In this document: piece after piece, positions 50,348 through 59,557 of the stretch | Numbering within the stretch: position 1 is the stretch's first letter | Layout of the letters: each line of letters begins with the position of its first letter | Assembly (NCBI GenBank): GCA_965216445.1 | Contig: OZ244166.1 | Coordinates: 992,001-1,056,000, forward strand | Length of the DNA stretch: 64,000 nt | Reading direction: 5' to 3' | Source of the DNA: MA-ANB-1 sp965216445 | GTDB lineage: Bacteria; Actinomycetota; Acidimicrobiia; Spongiisociales; ZC4RG35 | The notes under the pieces: generated by a model | The model's database searches: none | Told to the model about the DNA's origin: nothing | What the model saw: the letters and a program-made list of their open reading frames with translations, nothing else | Made by a program: the position numbers and the translations under genes

Positions 50348-52125
50348 ACCGAAGCCTCGATGTCGATTCGAGCCTTGGGCAGATAGACCACAAAAGTCGC
50401 ACCTCCGCCATCGGTGTGCTCGACTTCGACGGCGCCCGACATGGCCTCCGCCAGGGAGCGGACGATGCTCAGACCGAGACCGGTGCCTCCCTTGCTTCGT
50501 GTGTCTGACTGGTCGATCTGAGTGAACCTCTGGAACACGCGTTCCTTTTCATGTTCAGGTATTCCTGGACCATGGTCGACGACGGCGATGGCTCCCCGTC
50601 CCTCCCTCTCCCACCCGTAGACCTCAACCGAGCTGCCTGAGGCGTATTTGGCGGCGTTCTCGATCAGGTTGATCATTATCCGGCTGAGGTGGTCACGGTC
50701 GGCCTCGACGGCAAGGTCGTCGGGATCGACTTTGAAAGTCGGGTCGATTGAGACAGTTCTGTTGATTTCTGCAAATAGGTCGACAAGTCGAATTGGCTCC
50801 AGGTGGATCGGTATGGCACCCCTGTCGATCCGGGAAACGACAAGAAGGTCATCAATCAAGCGCTGCAGACGACCCGCCTGGCGTCGTGCAGTTCCGAGCA
50901 GTTCCTGGGCCATAACATGGTCGGGTTGTAGTTCTGGTCGGTTGACAGTGTCGAGCGATCCGATGATCGAAGTAAGGGGTGTTCGCAGCTCGTGACTGAC
51001 CGTTGATACGAAGTCGGTCTTCATCTGGGCAACCTCTTCGAGTCGTTTTGCCATGTCGGCTTGTGCCTCGTACCTACCTATCTGGGAGAGGACCAGGCCG
51101 GCCGGGGCGGACAGGGAGCCGAGCTGATTCAGCTGCTCCTCCTTGAAATCTCCTTCGTAGGGGTCGCCGATGATGACAAGCCCAACCCGCATCGACTCCA
51201 CCTTGAGTGGTGAGATCATCGCTTGTTGGATCCCAAGTTCTTTGAGCAATACGTGTGCGTTGGTCTCGGTATCGACTTTCTTGACGAGGATCGGACGCCC
51301 TGCCCGGAACGCCTGGGTGGCAACCCCCGGACCCGAAACGTCAGTCACCATGGACTCGGTCTCCAATGGATAGCCATTGACCCAGATTGGACTCATGACC
51401 TCGAGCCGGTGTTGGTCGGGGTTGTATAGGAGGACCACTCCAACCTGAGCATCCAGATACTTGCAAATGGTTCCGACCAGGTGGGGGACGATTTCAGCGA
51501 GTGATTCGGCCCGAGCCAGGGTTGCGCTTACCTCGTAGAGTCTTTCGAAGTCGCCACGTTGATGATCTATTTCAGCTTCACGAGATGCGGATCTGATCGT
51601 CTCACGCTCGAATTCGATTCCCACCAGTGCCGTAGCCGCCCCCACCGCCACCACGGTGAGTAGCGGACCAACGATCTCCGCTCCGCTATCGCCGAGGCTG
51701 ATGGTGATGGTGGCGATCACGACGCCAATGGCGACTGTCATCACCGCGTGAGCCCACCAGGTCAGAAGCAGACCTGATACGGCGGCCAATCCGAACAGAA
51801 TTGGCGCCGCTGTCGGGTTCATCTCCGGGATCAAGGCGATTGCGGCGATTCCGGCAATGAACAACCCCAGCCAGAGAATCGCGATCCAGGGGGCAGCCCT
51901 TGTCGACATCACCTTTTCCCAGCGGATCGCAGTGGAGATGATGAGAATCCCGGCGACAGCCGCTACGGGAAGGTAGAAGTCGGGATCGGAGAACACTTCC
52001 ACTCTTATTGCCTGGGCACTGAGGATGATCATCACGAACCAGCCGACCGCAGAGGCGCGACGAAGCAACGATCCCCGGAACGGGGCCATCGCCTTGTGGC
52101 TGCTCACGGTCGTTTGTGTTGTCAT
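50344..52125 (-). CDS. Sensor histidine kinase with GAF domain
   Basis: A 593-residue membrane kinase. Four to six hydrophobic helices fill residues ~25-170, then a GAF domain (~195-350) and HisKA with the phospho-acceptor His378 (STVSHELRTPLTS), then a HATPase domain with NLIENAAKYA (N box), DHGPGIPEHEKERVF (G1) and GGTGLGLSIVRSLAE (G2). The signal sensed is unknown. No response regulator gene is adjacent, so it is an orphan kinase. It is divergent from the hydrolase gene at 52194. Confidence 0.87.
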   Translation of the reverse strand: MTTQTTVSSHKAMAPFRGSLLRRASAVGWFVMIILSAQAIRVEVFSDPDFYLPVAAVAGILIISTAIRWEKVMSTRAAPWIAILWLGLFIAGIAAIALIPEMNPTAAPILFGLAAVSGLLLTWWAHAVMTVAIGVVIATITISLGDSGAEIVGPLLTVVAVGAATALVGIEFERETIRSASREAEIDHQRGDFERLYEVSATLARAESLAEIVPHLVGTICKYLDAQVGVVLLYNPDQHRLEVMSPIWVNGYPLETESMVTDVSGPGVATQAFRAGRPILVKKVDTETNAHVLLKELGIQQAMISPLKVESMRVGLVIIGDPYEGDFKEEQLNQLGSLSAPAGLVLSQIGRYEAQADMAKRLEEVAQMKTDFVSTVSHELRTPLTSIIGSLDTVNRPELQPDHVMAQELLGTARRQAGRLQRLIDDLLVVSRIDRGAIPIHLEPIRLVDLFAEINRTVSIDPTFKVDPDDLAVEADRDHLSRIMINLIENAAKYASGSSVEVYGWEREGRGAIAVVDHGPGIPEHEKERVFQRFTQIDQSDTRSKGGTGLGLSIVRSLAEAMSGAVEVEHTDGGGATFVVYLPKARIDIEASV

Positions 52126-52193
52126 GTACTCCTGATTCGGTGCCCTTCAACTGTATTCTCGGCAATTCTGTGTCAATGATCGAGGAATGAATT

Positions 52194-52937
52194 TTGGCTT
52201 TGCGCTCTCTGGCAGGAGGCTCCTTGTTCGCCGAAGCGATCGGCGTCGGTTCGCCGCGGGTCCTTGCCTTGCATGGATGGGGTCGCCGCGGCAGCGATTT
52301 CTCCTCCAGTTTGGCTTCAATTGGCGCATTGGCAATGGATCTTCCCGGCTTCGGTGCGACACCGGCGCCCGCAACGCCGATTGGAGCAAGAGAGTACGCC
52401 GAGCTGCTGGTTCCGGTGCTGGATGAGTTTTCACACCCACCCGTGCTGGTCGGTCACTCGTTTGGCGGGCGAGTGGCGGTGTGCCTTGCCGACGCCCAAC
52501 CCGAGCGAGTCGGACCCATTCTCGTAACTGGGGCTCCACTCTTGCGTACCAACCCGGGCAGGAAACCGGCGGTGTCATACCGGCTCGCCCGTCGACTCAA
52601 CCGGCTTGGTCTGATCCCCGATGATTTGATGGAGTCGATGAAACGGAAGCGGGGGTCTGCCGACTATCGGGCCGCTACCGGGGTGGTCCGTGACATCCTC
52701 GTCAAGGTTGTCAACGAAGAGTACCGGGACGAGCTGGCGCGTCTTCAGTCACCTCTTCATCTTCTTTGGGGAGCATCGGACGAAGAAGTCCCCGTGGCGG
52801 TCGCGCACGAAGCGGCGGTATTGGTCGAAGAAGGCGGGGGGTGCGCAACGGTCGAAGTTCTCGAAGGTGTCGGACACATGTTGCCTCTGCAAGACCCGGA
52901 CTCGCTGCGGTCCGCGGTCGCCCGGTTGCTGGAATGA
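52194..52937 (+). CDS. Alpha/beta hydrolase, second
   Basis: A 247-residue hydrolase. Features are the oxyanion segment LALHGWGRRGSDF, the nucleophile elbow VGHSFGGRV, the acid LLWGASDEEVPVAVA and the final His in EGVGHMLPLQDP. The start is TTG at 52194 with GAGG about eight bases upstream. The stop overlaps the ATG of the Mur-ligase gene (ATGA), which suggests co-translation with cell-wall genes; a role in envelope metabolism is possible but not shown. The substrate is unknown. Confidence 0.8.
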   Translation: MALRSLAGGSLFAEAIGVGSPRVLALHGWGRRGSDFSSSLASIGALAMDLPGFGATPAPATPIGAREYAELLVPVLDEFSHPPVLVGHSFGGRVAVCLADAQPERVGPILVTGAPLLRTNPGRKPAVSYRLARRLNRLGLIPDDLMESMKRKRGSADYRAATGVVRDILVKVVNEEYRDELARLQSPLHLLWGASDEEVPVAVAHEAAVLVEEGGGCATVEVLEGVGHMLPLQDPDSLRSAVARLLE

Positions 52938-54427
52938 TCTGGCTTCTAGCAGCAGCTTGTGCTGTGGCATCGGTCCCATCGGGTCTGCGCTGGCTTCGGG
53001 TTGCCCAAAGAGAGCACTATCTGCCACGTTCCGTCACCAGATTCGCGATTCGTTGGTGGACGACCAGGACGGTCAATCTCGTACTCGCGGCTATCGCCAT
53101 CACTGGGCTGGTGGGCACCGTCTTCGATGTGCGCTTCGGGTTTCTGGTTGCTGCTGCCCAGATCGGGCCGGTTGGCCTTTCTGTAACGGGTGAGACCTCC
53201 CCACTTGCCTGGACAAGTCGAATGAAGCGGGTTGCGGGTCTGGTCGGTGGGCTGCTCGCGGCTGCCTACATCCTCGGGGGGTTACTCGGTGCGCCGGTGG
53301 TCATAGTGCTGGCCCTGTTCCTACTGCACACGCTCGTCGACGCCGCCCTGGCTGTGCTTTCCCCTTTCGAGCGCAGACTGGGCAATCAGTGGGTCGAGCG
53401 GGCTGCGGCGAGACTGGACACATCCCAAACGCGGGTGGTGGCGATCACCGGCTCGTACGGAAAGACGACTACGAAGAGATACGTTCATCACCTCCTCGCA
53501 CCTGTGAGCCGTGTCGTTGCGAGTCCCGCCTCCTTCAACAACCGTATGGGTTTGGCCCGAGCCGTGAATGAGCAGCTTGTACCTGGAACCGAGGTCTTCA
53601 TCGCCGAGATGGGCACGTACGGACCAGGTGAGATCCGCGAGCTGTGCAGTTGGATAAAGCCGACGGTGGCCGCCATGGTGTCAGTTGGACCAGTGCATCT
53701 CGAACGGTTTCGAACCGAGGAGAGAATCGTCGCCGCCAAGGCCGAGATCCTGGACCGTGCCGAAGCAGGCGTGATCGCCATCGATCACCCGTTGCTTGCC
53801 GATCTCGCCGATGAGAGACGCAGCCAACTCGAGTTGATCACCGTTTCAGGTGTGGGAGCTCCGGCTCGAGTGTCGGTAGACGAATCGGGTTCGCAAATCG
53901 TCGTCGATGGGCAAGCGGTTGGCGCCATTCCCAATGACGTCTTTGTCACCAACCTCGCTGTTGCCGTGGGCATCGTTTTGGCATTGGGTTACCCGGTGGA
54001 CGGTGACCTCTTCGCCTCGCTACCCACAGCCGAACATCGACAGAGTGTTTCCCGGTCGGAGTACGGCTTCGCCATTATCGATGACACCTTCAACGCCAAT
54101 CCGGCTGGTGCGGCACGTGGTCTGAAGACTCTGGTGCGGTTGTCCCCGGAAGGTCGTAGGGCTCTGGTCACTCCAGGGATGGTCGAACTGGGCCCGGTGC
54201 AAGCTGCGGAGAACGAAAGGTTGGCGCGAGCCGCATCCGCCGTTTGTTCTGACATCGTGATCGTCGGCGACACGAATAGAAAGGCGCTACTCAGAGGCTC
54301 AAATACCGGGCGGGCATCAGTTACCGTCGTGGCGAATCGTGACGAAGCCGTGGCCTGGGTCCGCGACCATCTTGGCCAGGGGGATGCGGTTCTTTATGAG
54401 AATGACCTGCCCGACCACTACCCGTAG
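52934..54427 (+). CDS. murF: MurF-like Mur ligase with N-terminal membrane region
   Basis: A 497-residue Mur ligase. Residues ~1-140 carry three to four hydrophobic helices, which ordinary MurF lacks. The central domain has the ATP loop AITGSYGKTTTKRYV, then FNNRMGLARAVNEQL and IAEMGTYGPGEIRELC, and the substrate/metal segment GPVHLERF; the C-terminal domain contains DDTFNANPAGAARGLKTL and the closing VTPGMVELGP. It probably joins D-Ala-D-Ala (or a similar dipeptide) to a UDP-muramoyl peptide or a lipid-linked wall precursor. It is six to nine bases from ddl, which makes D-Ala-D-Ala, so the pair forms a functional unit away from a dcw cluster. Confidence 0.78.
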   Translation: MIWLLAAACAVASVPSGLRWLRVAQREHYLPRSVTRFAIRWWTTRTVNLVLAAIAITGLVGTVFDVRFGFLVAAAQIGPVGLSVTGETSPLAWTSRMKRVAGLVGGLLAAAYILGGLLGAPVVIVLALFLLHTLVDAALAVLSPFERRLGNQWVERAAARLDTSQTRVVAITGSYGKTTTKRYVHHLLAPVSRVVASPASFNNRMGLARAVNEQLVPGTEVFIAEMGTYGPGEIRELCSWIKPTVAAMVSVGPVHLERFRTEERIVAAKAEILDRAEAGVIAIDHPLLADLADERRSQLELITVSGVGAPARVSVDESGSQIVVDGQAVGAIPNDVFVTNLAVAVGIVLALGYPVDGDLFASLPTAEHRQSVSRSEYGFAIIDDTFNANPAGAARGLKTLVRLSPEGRRALVTPGMVELGPVQAAENERLARAASAVCSDIVIVGDTNRKALLRGSNTGRASVTVVANRDEAVAWVRDHLGQGDAVLYENDLPDHYP

Positions 54428-54436
54428 GAGCAAATG

Positions 54437-55513
54437 ATGTCGCAAACAGCGGTTCTATTTGGCGGCCCGTCCGATGAACACGACATCTCAATTCTCACCG
54501 GACTTCAAGTTGTGCGGGCTCTTGAGGATGTCACCGCCGTCTATTGGTCGAAGACGGGGGAGTGGTACCAGGTCCCCACGAATCTCGAGGCTTCCGATTT
54601 TGTCGACGGCGTGCCTGCAAAGTCCAAGGAGCTCTCGTTTGTGGCGGCTCCAGGTGCTGGATTTCTGCTGAAGAAGAAGACAACCGGTATCAAGACTGTT
54701 TTCAATGCCTGTCATGGCGGGCCTGGCGAGGACGGCACAGTCCAGGGACTATTTGACCTGGCTGGCATCCGATACACCGGTCCCGGCCAGGCTTCTTCGG
54801 CTCTGGGAATGGACAAACTCGCATTTGGCTCGGCCATGGCAAGTGCCGGTTTGAAGACACTGCCGAGAACGCTTGTGGCTGTCGGTGACGAACCGGAGCC
54901 GGACTTTGCAGGACCGTACATTGTGAAGCCACGTTTTGGTGGGTCGTCGATTGGCATTGAAATCGCCGACGATTGGCCAACGGTGCTGGCCCTCAAAAAG
55001 AGTTCCTCGTACTTCGACCAGGGGGCGGTGGTCGAGCCTTTTGTCGCTGCCAGTCGCGATCTACAAGTTGCGGTGCGCACCCACCCGAAGATCGAGGTTT
55101 CCGCGATCGAAGAGCCCGCTAGAGCTGGTGAAGGGATCTATTCCTACGACCAGAAATACCTGGCCTGGGGTGGTGAAGTGAGTTCGGGGAGGGAACTCCC
55201 CGCAGTATTGGATCCTTCACTCAGGGATCTTGTCGTAGAGACGGCGAAGAGAGTGACAGCCGTATCGGGCTTGCGGGGCATTTGCAGGATCGACTTCCTT
55301 GAACGCGATGGCGATCTCTTCGTGAACGAAGTGAACACAATTCCGGGTTCGATGTCGGCATACCTGTGGATCGATCCTCCTCTGGACAGGCCAACGCTCT
55401 TCAGGGACATGGTTGACGAGGCAGAGACCGGCCCAACCAGGGTGTTCTCGGTGGCAGGCAGTGACGGCACGGCGTTGAGGAGCGCAGGCACCATCGCCTC
55501 GAAATTGGGTTAG
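54437..55513 (+). CDS. ddl: D-alanine--D-alanine ligase
   Basis: A 358-residue ATP-grasp enzyme joining two D-alanines. The N-terminal motif VLFGGPSDEHDISILTG, the central NACHGGPGEDGTVQGLFDLAG and YTGPGQASSALGMDK, the ATP-grasp strand PYIVKPRFGGSSIGIEIA and the metal loop IDFLERDGDLFVNEVNTIPG (with the NExNTxPG signature) are all present. ATG at 54434 is an alternative start; 54437 has better spacing (six bases) from AGGAG. It follows the membrane MurF-like gene in the same operon. Confidence 0.92.
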   Translation: MSQTAVLFGGPSDEHDISILTGLQVVRALEDVTAVYWSKTGEWYQVPTNLEASDFVDGVPAKSKELSFVAAPGAGFLLKKKTTGIKTVFNACHGGPGEDGTVQGLFDLAGIRYTGPGQASSALGMDKLAFGSAMASAGLKTLPRTLVAVGDEPEPDFAGPYIVKPRFGGSSIGIEIADDWPTVLALKKSSSYFDQGAVVEPFVAASRDLQVAVRTHPKIEVSAIEEPARAGEGIYSYDQKYLAWGGEVSSGRELPAVLDPSLRDLVVETAKRVTAVSGLRGICRIDFLERDGDLFVNEVNTIPGSMSAYLWIDPPLDRPTLFRDMVDEAETGPTRVFSVAGSDGTALRSAGTIASKLG

Positions 55514-55524
55514 CTATAGCTGGG

Positions 55525-55770
55525 CTATAGGTGCACGACCGGACATGTCAGGGTGCGGGTGATGCCTTCAATACCCTGGATCTTGGCGACCACGAGCTTG
55601 CCCAAAGAGTCGACATCTTCGCTGGTTGCCTTCACGATGACGTCGTAGGGACCGGTGACATCGTCGGCTGAGTCAACTCCAGGTATGAGCCGAACTTCAT
55701 CTGCGACTATTGCGGCTTTGCCGACCTCAGTCTGGATCAGGACGTATGCCTGGACCAATGGATTCTCCAT
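55525..55770 (-). CDS. Stand-alone Lrp/AsnC ligand-binding (RAM) domain
   Basis: An 81-residue protein that is only the effector-binding half of an Lrp/AsnC regulator, without the helix-turn-helix. The motif order QAYVLIQTEVGK ... IPGVDSADDVTGPYDVIVKATS ... LGKLVVAKIQGIEGITRTLT is typical. Such stand-alone RAM domains usually dimerise and bind small amino acids; some partner with other regulators. Its partner and target are unknown. The gap to ddl (12 bases) is convergent. Confidence 0.85.
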   Translation of the reverse strand: MENPLVQAYVLIQTEVGKAAIVADEVRLIPGVDSADDVTGPYDVIVKATSEDVDSLGKLVVAKIQGIEGITRTLTCPVVHL

Positions 55771-55824
55771 TCGCTAGGGGAAGGCGACTCTAGCGACTCA
55801 GAAAGGCAGGCGTGTTGGCCCGGC

Positions 55825-56040
55825 TCAGTAACCGTCCTGGCCCATCCTGATATTGGACGCGTACCTGCGGTCATCATCCTCGACAGCGTCAAAAACGATC
55901 CGCTGACCTTGACGAAGTGTCCGAAACACCGAACCCTGTAGGGACCCGGGACGCAGAAAGACTTCGGCCCTATCGGCGTCTTGAACCACAATTCCGACAC
56001 CAGTGACCGGGTCGTAGATCTTGACGACGCCTTGGGCCAT
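55825..56040 (-). CDS. Cold-shock-domain-like protein with degenerate RNA-binding motifs
   Basis: A 71-residue protein starting at ATG 56040. The length, the five-strand pattern (GVVKIYDPVTGVGIVVQD, then AEVFLRPGSLQGSVFRTLRQGQRIVFD, ending RRYASNIR) and the QGSVFRTL...GQR motif fit the CspA family. However, RNP1 is TGVGIV instead of KGFGFI and RNP2 is VFLRP instead of VFVHF, and the Trp-Phe surface pair is Ile-Tyr, so most aromatic RNA-stacking residues are gone. It may have a different ligand or a protein-binding role. It directly follows rpmB on the same strand. Confidence 0.75.
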   Translation of the reverse strand: MAQGVVKIYDPVTGVGIVVQDADRAEVFLRPGSLQGSVFRTLRQGQRIVFDAVEDDDRRYASNIRMGQDGY

Positions 56041-56044
56041 TCGA

Positions 56045-56233
56045 TTATGCCTTTTCGACCTTGCCGGCACGGATACACGAAGTGCACACCCGGGCGCGCC
56101 GAGTATTGGAGCCGTGCTTGACCCGCACTCGTTGAATGTTGGGCAACCACCTACGGTTGTTACGTTTGTGCGAGAAGCTCACGGACTTTCCGTAGCTGGG
56201 CTCTTTCCCGCAGATTTCACAGCGATAAGACAT
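56045..56233 (-). CDS. rpmB: Ribosomal protein bL28
   Basis: A 62-residue ribosomal protein of the large subunit. MSYRCEICGKEPSYGKSVSF and HKRNNRRWLPNIQRVRV are characteristic, and the later RARVCTSCI supplies a second Cys pair, so this is a zinc-binding (C+) form. The ATG at 56233 was chosen; the open frame extends upstream only through non-homologous sequence. It lies upstream of the cold-shock-like gene with a five-base gap and is divergent from recG. Confidence 0.95.
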   Translation of the reverse strand: MSYRCEICGKEPSYGKSVSFSHKRNNRRWLPNIQRVRVKHGSNTRRARVCTSCIRAGKVEKA

Positions 56234-56369
56234 GTTTGGAACTCCTGGAGTGGTCTGGAAGGTTAGCGGACCGAGGATCCGCAACGACCGTCGGCAAGGA
56301 TAGCGTCCTCCCCGTTCAACTCCCACTTCGGTTGTACCGTTGGGGCATGTCCCCTAGATCGAGCCGTCA

Positions 56370-58535
56370 GTGGCTTCGCTAACCAAACTAGCTTCCATAT
56401 CCGTTGGCCAGGTCAAGGGACTCGGTGGCGCTCGTCAGAAGGCCCTGGCGAAGATAGGAATCGAGTCGGTTTCGGATCTGCTCCACCACGCTCCGAGACG
56501 CTACATCGACCGGAGCACGTTGGCCCCCATCTCACAGGTGGTGCCCGGCACCGAAATGACCGTCATCGGCAGAGTGAAATCGGTGTCAACCCGACGACCA
56601 CGGCGCAATCTATCCATTGTTGAAGCTGTCATCTCCGATGGTTCGGGCTCGATCAAAGCCGTATGGTTCAACCAGCCCTTCCGCAAGAATCAACTACAAG
56701 TTGACTCCGAGGTTGCACTTTCAGGGGAAATCAAGACATTCAGTGGTGGATTGCAGGTGCGGAGCCCCGATGTCGACGTCCTCGACTCGGCTTCGGAATC
56801 GTTGGTTGTCGGACGTATTGTCCCAATCCATCCGTCCACATCTTCGGTGACGCCTGGGGTAATGAGACGAGCAGTGTTCAACGCTCTGAAGCGGTCACGA
56901 CCAATCGATGATTCGATCCCGCCGGCCCTGATCGCAAAGCGAGACTTAATTGCACGCGATCAGGCGTTCTCAGACCTTCACTTCCCCGAAACGAACGCGG
57001 ATATCCGACCAGCCCGGGACCGCCTTGTCTACGACGAATTCTTCCGACTCGAGATTTCCCTGGCACTCCAGAAGCGGAAGCAAATAAGTGAATCCGACGG
57101 GATACCACACCAACCAACGGGTGTACTTGTCAATCGGTTCCTCGATGGCCTGCCCTACGATTTGACCGGGGCACAACGGCGAGCCCTCGATCAAATCGAC
57201 AGAGACCTACGCCAGCCGCACCCAATGCACAGGCTTCTCCAGGGTGAGGTTGGTTCAGGCAAGACCGTCGTCGCGGTCGCAGCCATGCTCTCGGCCGTGG
57301 AGTCCGGCTCGCAGACCGCGATCATGGCACCGACCGAAGTCCTCGCTGAGCAGCACTTTCTCGGAGTGGTTGATCTACTCGCTCAGGCTGGCCTGTCACC
57401 GGACATCGTGGGCATGTCCTCCGATCTCGGAATGGAAAGTCTGTTTGCCAACGACGGTCCTGCGGTCCACGTTGCGATCCTCACTGGGTCGCGTGCTGCC
57501 ACCAATTACTCGTCGAATACGACGAGATCAGACCTTTTGGAGGATGTCGCATCCGGACAGGTTGATCTCCTTGTTGGGACCCACGCCCTGATTCAAGAAG
57601 GTGTGGAGTTTGCCAACCTGGGCGCGGCTGTAGTTGATGAACAACACCGGTTCGGTGTGGCGCAGAGGGTCACACTCAAAGAAAAGGCCGGTGCGGTTGA
57701 CCCAGACATGCTGATCATGACGGCAACACCGATTCCGAGAACGCTGGCAATGACCATGTACGGCGATTTGGACGTCTCCATAATCGATGAGTTGCCTCCG
57801 GGTCGTTCGCCGACTGTCACCAGGCACCTGCCGAAGACTTCCGAATTCACCGCGTGGGCCCTGGTGCGAGACGAGGTGGAACAGGGTCGCCAGGCGTTCG
57901 TGGTGTGTCCTCTGGTTGAGGAATCGGAGAAGGTCGAGGCGGCATCAGCGGTGGCCGAGTTTGAGCGGATTCAGAGAATCCTTCCTGAACTCAGAGTCGG
58001 TTTGATCCATGGCCAGCTGAAATCCGAGGACAAGGAGTCGGCGATGGCGTCTTTCCGTGATGGGCACACCGATGTGCTGGTTGCAACAACCGTTATCGAG
58101 GTCGGGATCGATGTGCCCAACGCGACTGTGATGATTATCGAAGATGCCGATCGGTTTGGTCTCAGCCAACTCCACCAGTTGAGGGGTCGCGTCGGTCGAG
58201 GCAAGTACCCGGGCAAGTGTGTGCTGCTTGCGGATCCAGCAACCGATGATGGGCAAGAGCGGATAACGGCCATGGTCGAGAGCGACGACGGTTTCGAACT
58301 CGCCAACGTCGACCTGCGGATTCGAGGGCAAGGAACAGCTTTCGGCACCAGGCAGTCCGGGATGACGGATCTCCGATTGGCACACGTCCTCGAGGACATC
58401 AAACTCTTGACCGCTGCCCGCGATGATGCTTTTGCCCTGGTCGAAATTGATCCCGGTTTGGATGAACACCGCGAGTTGTCGAATGAAGTCAGGGCCATGC
58501 TGGGGGACCGGGTTGAGTGGCTCTTTGTCAGTTAG
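56370..58535 (+). CDS. recG: ATP-dependent DNA helicase RecG
   Basis: A 721-residue branched-DNA helicase for fork reversal and Holliday junction processing. The N-terminal wedge/OB domain includes TLAPISQVVPGTEMTVIGRV and LSGEIKTFSGGLQVRSPD; the helicase has LQGEVGSGKTVVAVAAML (Walker A), APTEVLAEQHF, LVGTHALIQEGV, VVDEQHRFGVAQR (DEQH), MTATPIPRTLAMT, DVLVATTVIEVGIDVPNAT and LHQLRGRVGRG. The start is GTG at 56370. It opens the recG-rsmD-coaD series. Confidence 0.95.
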   Translation: MASLTKLASISVGQVKGLGGARQKALAKIGIESVSDLLHHAPRRYIDRSTLAPISQVVPGTEMTVIGRVKSVSTRRPRRNLSIVEAVISDGSGSIKAVWFNQPFRKNQLQVDSEVALSGEIKTFSGGLQVRSPDVDVLDSASESLVVGRIVPIHPSTSSVTPGVMRRAVFNALKRSRPIDDSIPPALIAKRDLIARDQAFSDLHFPETNADIRPARDRLVYDEFFRLEISLALQKRKQISESDGIPHQPTGVLVNRFLDGLPYDLTGAQRRALDQIDRDLRQPHPMHRLLQGEVGSGKTVVAVAAMLSAVESGSQTAIMAPTEVLAEQHFLGVVDLLAQAGLSPDIVGMSSDLGMESLFANDGPAVHVAILTGSRAATNYSSNTTRSDLLEDVASGQVDLLVGTHALIQEGVEFANLGAAVVDEQHRFGVAQRVTLKEKAGAVDPDMLIMTATPIPRTLAMTMYGDLDVSIIDELPPGRSPTVTRHLPKTSEFTAWALVRDEVEQGRQAFVVCPLVEESEKVEAASAVAEFERIQRILPELRVGLIHGQLKSEDKESAMASFRDGHTDVLVATTVIEVGIDVPNATVMIIEDADRFGLSQLHQLRGRVGRGKYPGKCVLLADPATDDGQERITAMVESDDGFELANVDLRIRGQGTAFGTRQSGMTDLRLAHVLEDIKLLTAARDDAFALVEIDPGLDEHRELSNEVRAMLGDRVEWLFVS

Positions 58536-58544
58536 GACGAGGAT

Positions 58545-59093
58545 ATGAGGATCATCGCCGGGTCGGCCGGTGGTCGGCGTTTGGTCGCCCCCGACACGAA
58601 CGCAACCCGACCCGCAACTGATCGGGTCCGTGAGGCTGTCTTCTCGTCGATTGGCAACTCGGTTGTGGGAGCCAGCGTTGCAGATTTGTACGCGGGTTCA
58701 GGGTCCTTCGGCCTCGAAGCTCTGTCCCGAGGAGCTGCTGACGCCGTATTCGTTGAGAACGGACGGCATGCACTCAAGGCGTTGCGAGAGAACATCGCCT
58801 CGTTGGATATTGGAGGTGTGGTCGAGCCCAAATCGGTGAACCGATTCCTCGAAACCTCAGATGGGTCCTTCGATCTGGTGTTCATCGACCCGCCGTGGCC
58901 GTTGTCGAGTGAAGATCTCGCCAGAGACTTCTCGTTGCTCGACCAAATTCTCAACGTGAATGGCCAGGTGGTGGCCTCGCGGCGACATACCGATAGTCTT
59001 CCGATCCAACCGAAAAACTGGCGAGTTGCCGCGGACAAGCGTTACGGAGATACCAGAATCCTCAGATACGAGAAGGAAACCGAGTTGGAATGA
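58545..59093 (+). CDS. rsmD: 16S rRNA (guanine966-N2)-methyltransferase
   Basis: A 182-residue SAM-dependent methyltransferase acting on 16S rRNA during 30S assembly. The start MRIIAGSAGGRRLVAP and RPATDRVREAVFSSIG are the family N-terminus; VADLYAGSGSFGLEALSRGA is the SAM-binding motif and VFIDPPWPL the catalytic DPPY/W motif. It begins nine bases after recG and overlaps coaD by four bases (ATGA). Confidence 0.93.
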   Translation: MRIIAGSAGGRRLVAPDTNATRPATDRVREAVFSSIGNSVVGASVADLYAGSGSFGLEALSRGAADAVFVENGRHALKALRENIASLDIGGVVEPKSVNRFLETSDGSFDLVFIDPPWPLSSEDLARDFSLLDQILNVNGQVVASRRHTDSLPIQPKNWRVAADKRYGDTRILRYEKETELE

Positions 59094-59557
59094 CAGTTGC
59101 ATTGTGCCCGGGGAGCTTCGACCCGCCGACCCTTGGACACCTCGATGTCGTCGAACGGGCAATCGACGTATTCGATCAGGTGATCGTCTCCGTCGTTGAT
59201 AATCCGGCGAAGGAGTCTTTGTTCTCTGCGCAGGAGAGGGTGGATCTCTTGAAAGGTTTGGTCGGTGACCGAGCGAGAGTCGTAGCGTTCTCGGGTTTGC
59301 TGGTCGATCACGTGGTCAGCGAAAAGGCCGATGTTGTCGTGAAGGGCTTGCGTTCCATCGACGACTACGAATACGAGAAGCAAATGTCTCAGATGAACCG
59401 CCATTTGAGCGGGATGGAAACTGTGTTCATGGCCACAGCTCCGGCTCACTCATTCCTTTCCTCGTCGCTGGTGAAAGAAGTTGCCAAACTAGGCGGAGAC
59501 GTAAGTGACCTGGTGCCAGCCGTAATAGCGGAGGCCCTTAAGGAGCGATTCGCATGA
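59090..59557 (+). CDS. coaD: Phosphopantetheine adenylyltransferase
   Basis: A 155-residue hexameric enzyme making dephospho-CoA from 4'-phosphopantetheine and ATP, the next-to-last step of CoA synthesis. CPGSFDPPTLGHLDVVERA contains the TxGH nucleotidyl-transferase motif; VVKGLRSIDDYEYEKQMSQMN and FLSSSLVKEVAKLGGDVS (the ISSTxVR-like motif) follow. It overlaps the genes on both sides by four bases. Confidence 0.95.
   Translation: MTVALCPGSFDPPTLGHLDVVERAIDVFDQVIVSVVDNPAKESLFSAQERVDLLKGLVGDRARVVAFSGLLVDHVVSEKADVVVKGLRSIDDYEYEKQMSQMNRHLSGMETVFMATAPAHSFLSSSLVKEVAKLGGDVSDLVPAVIAEALKERFA

Noticed and set aside
55507..55530. CTATAG-CTGGG-CTATAG hairpin after ddl
   Set aside because: Weak A/T-rich stem with no T run; too poor to call a terminator.
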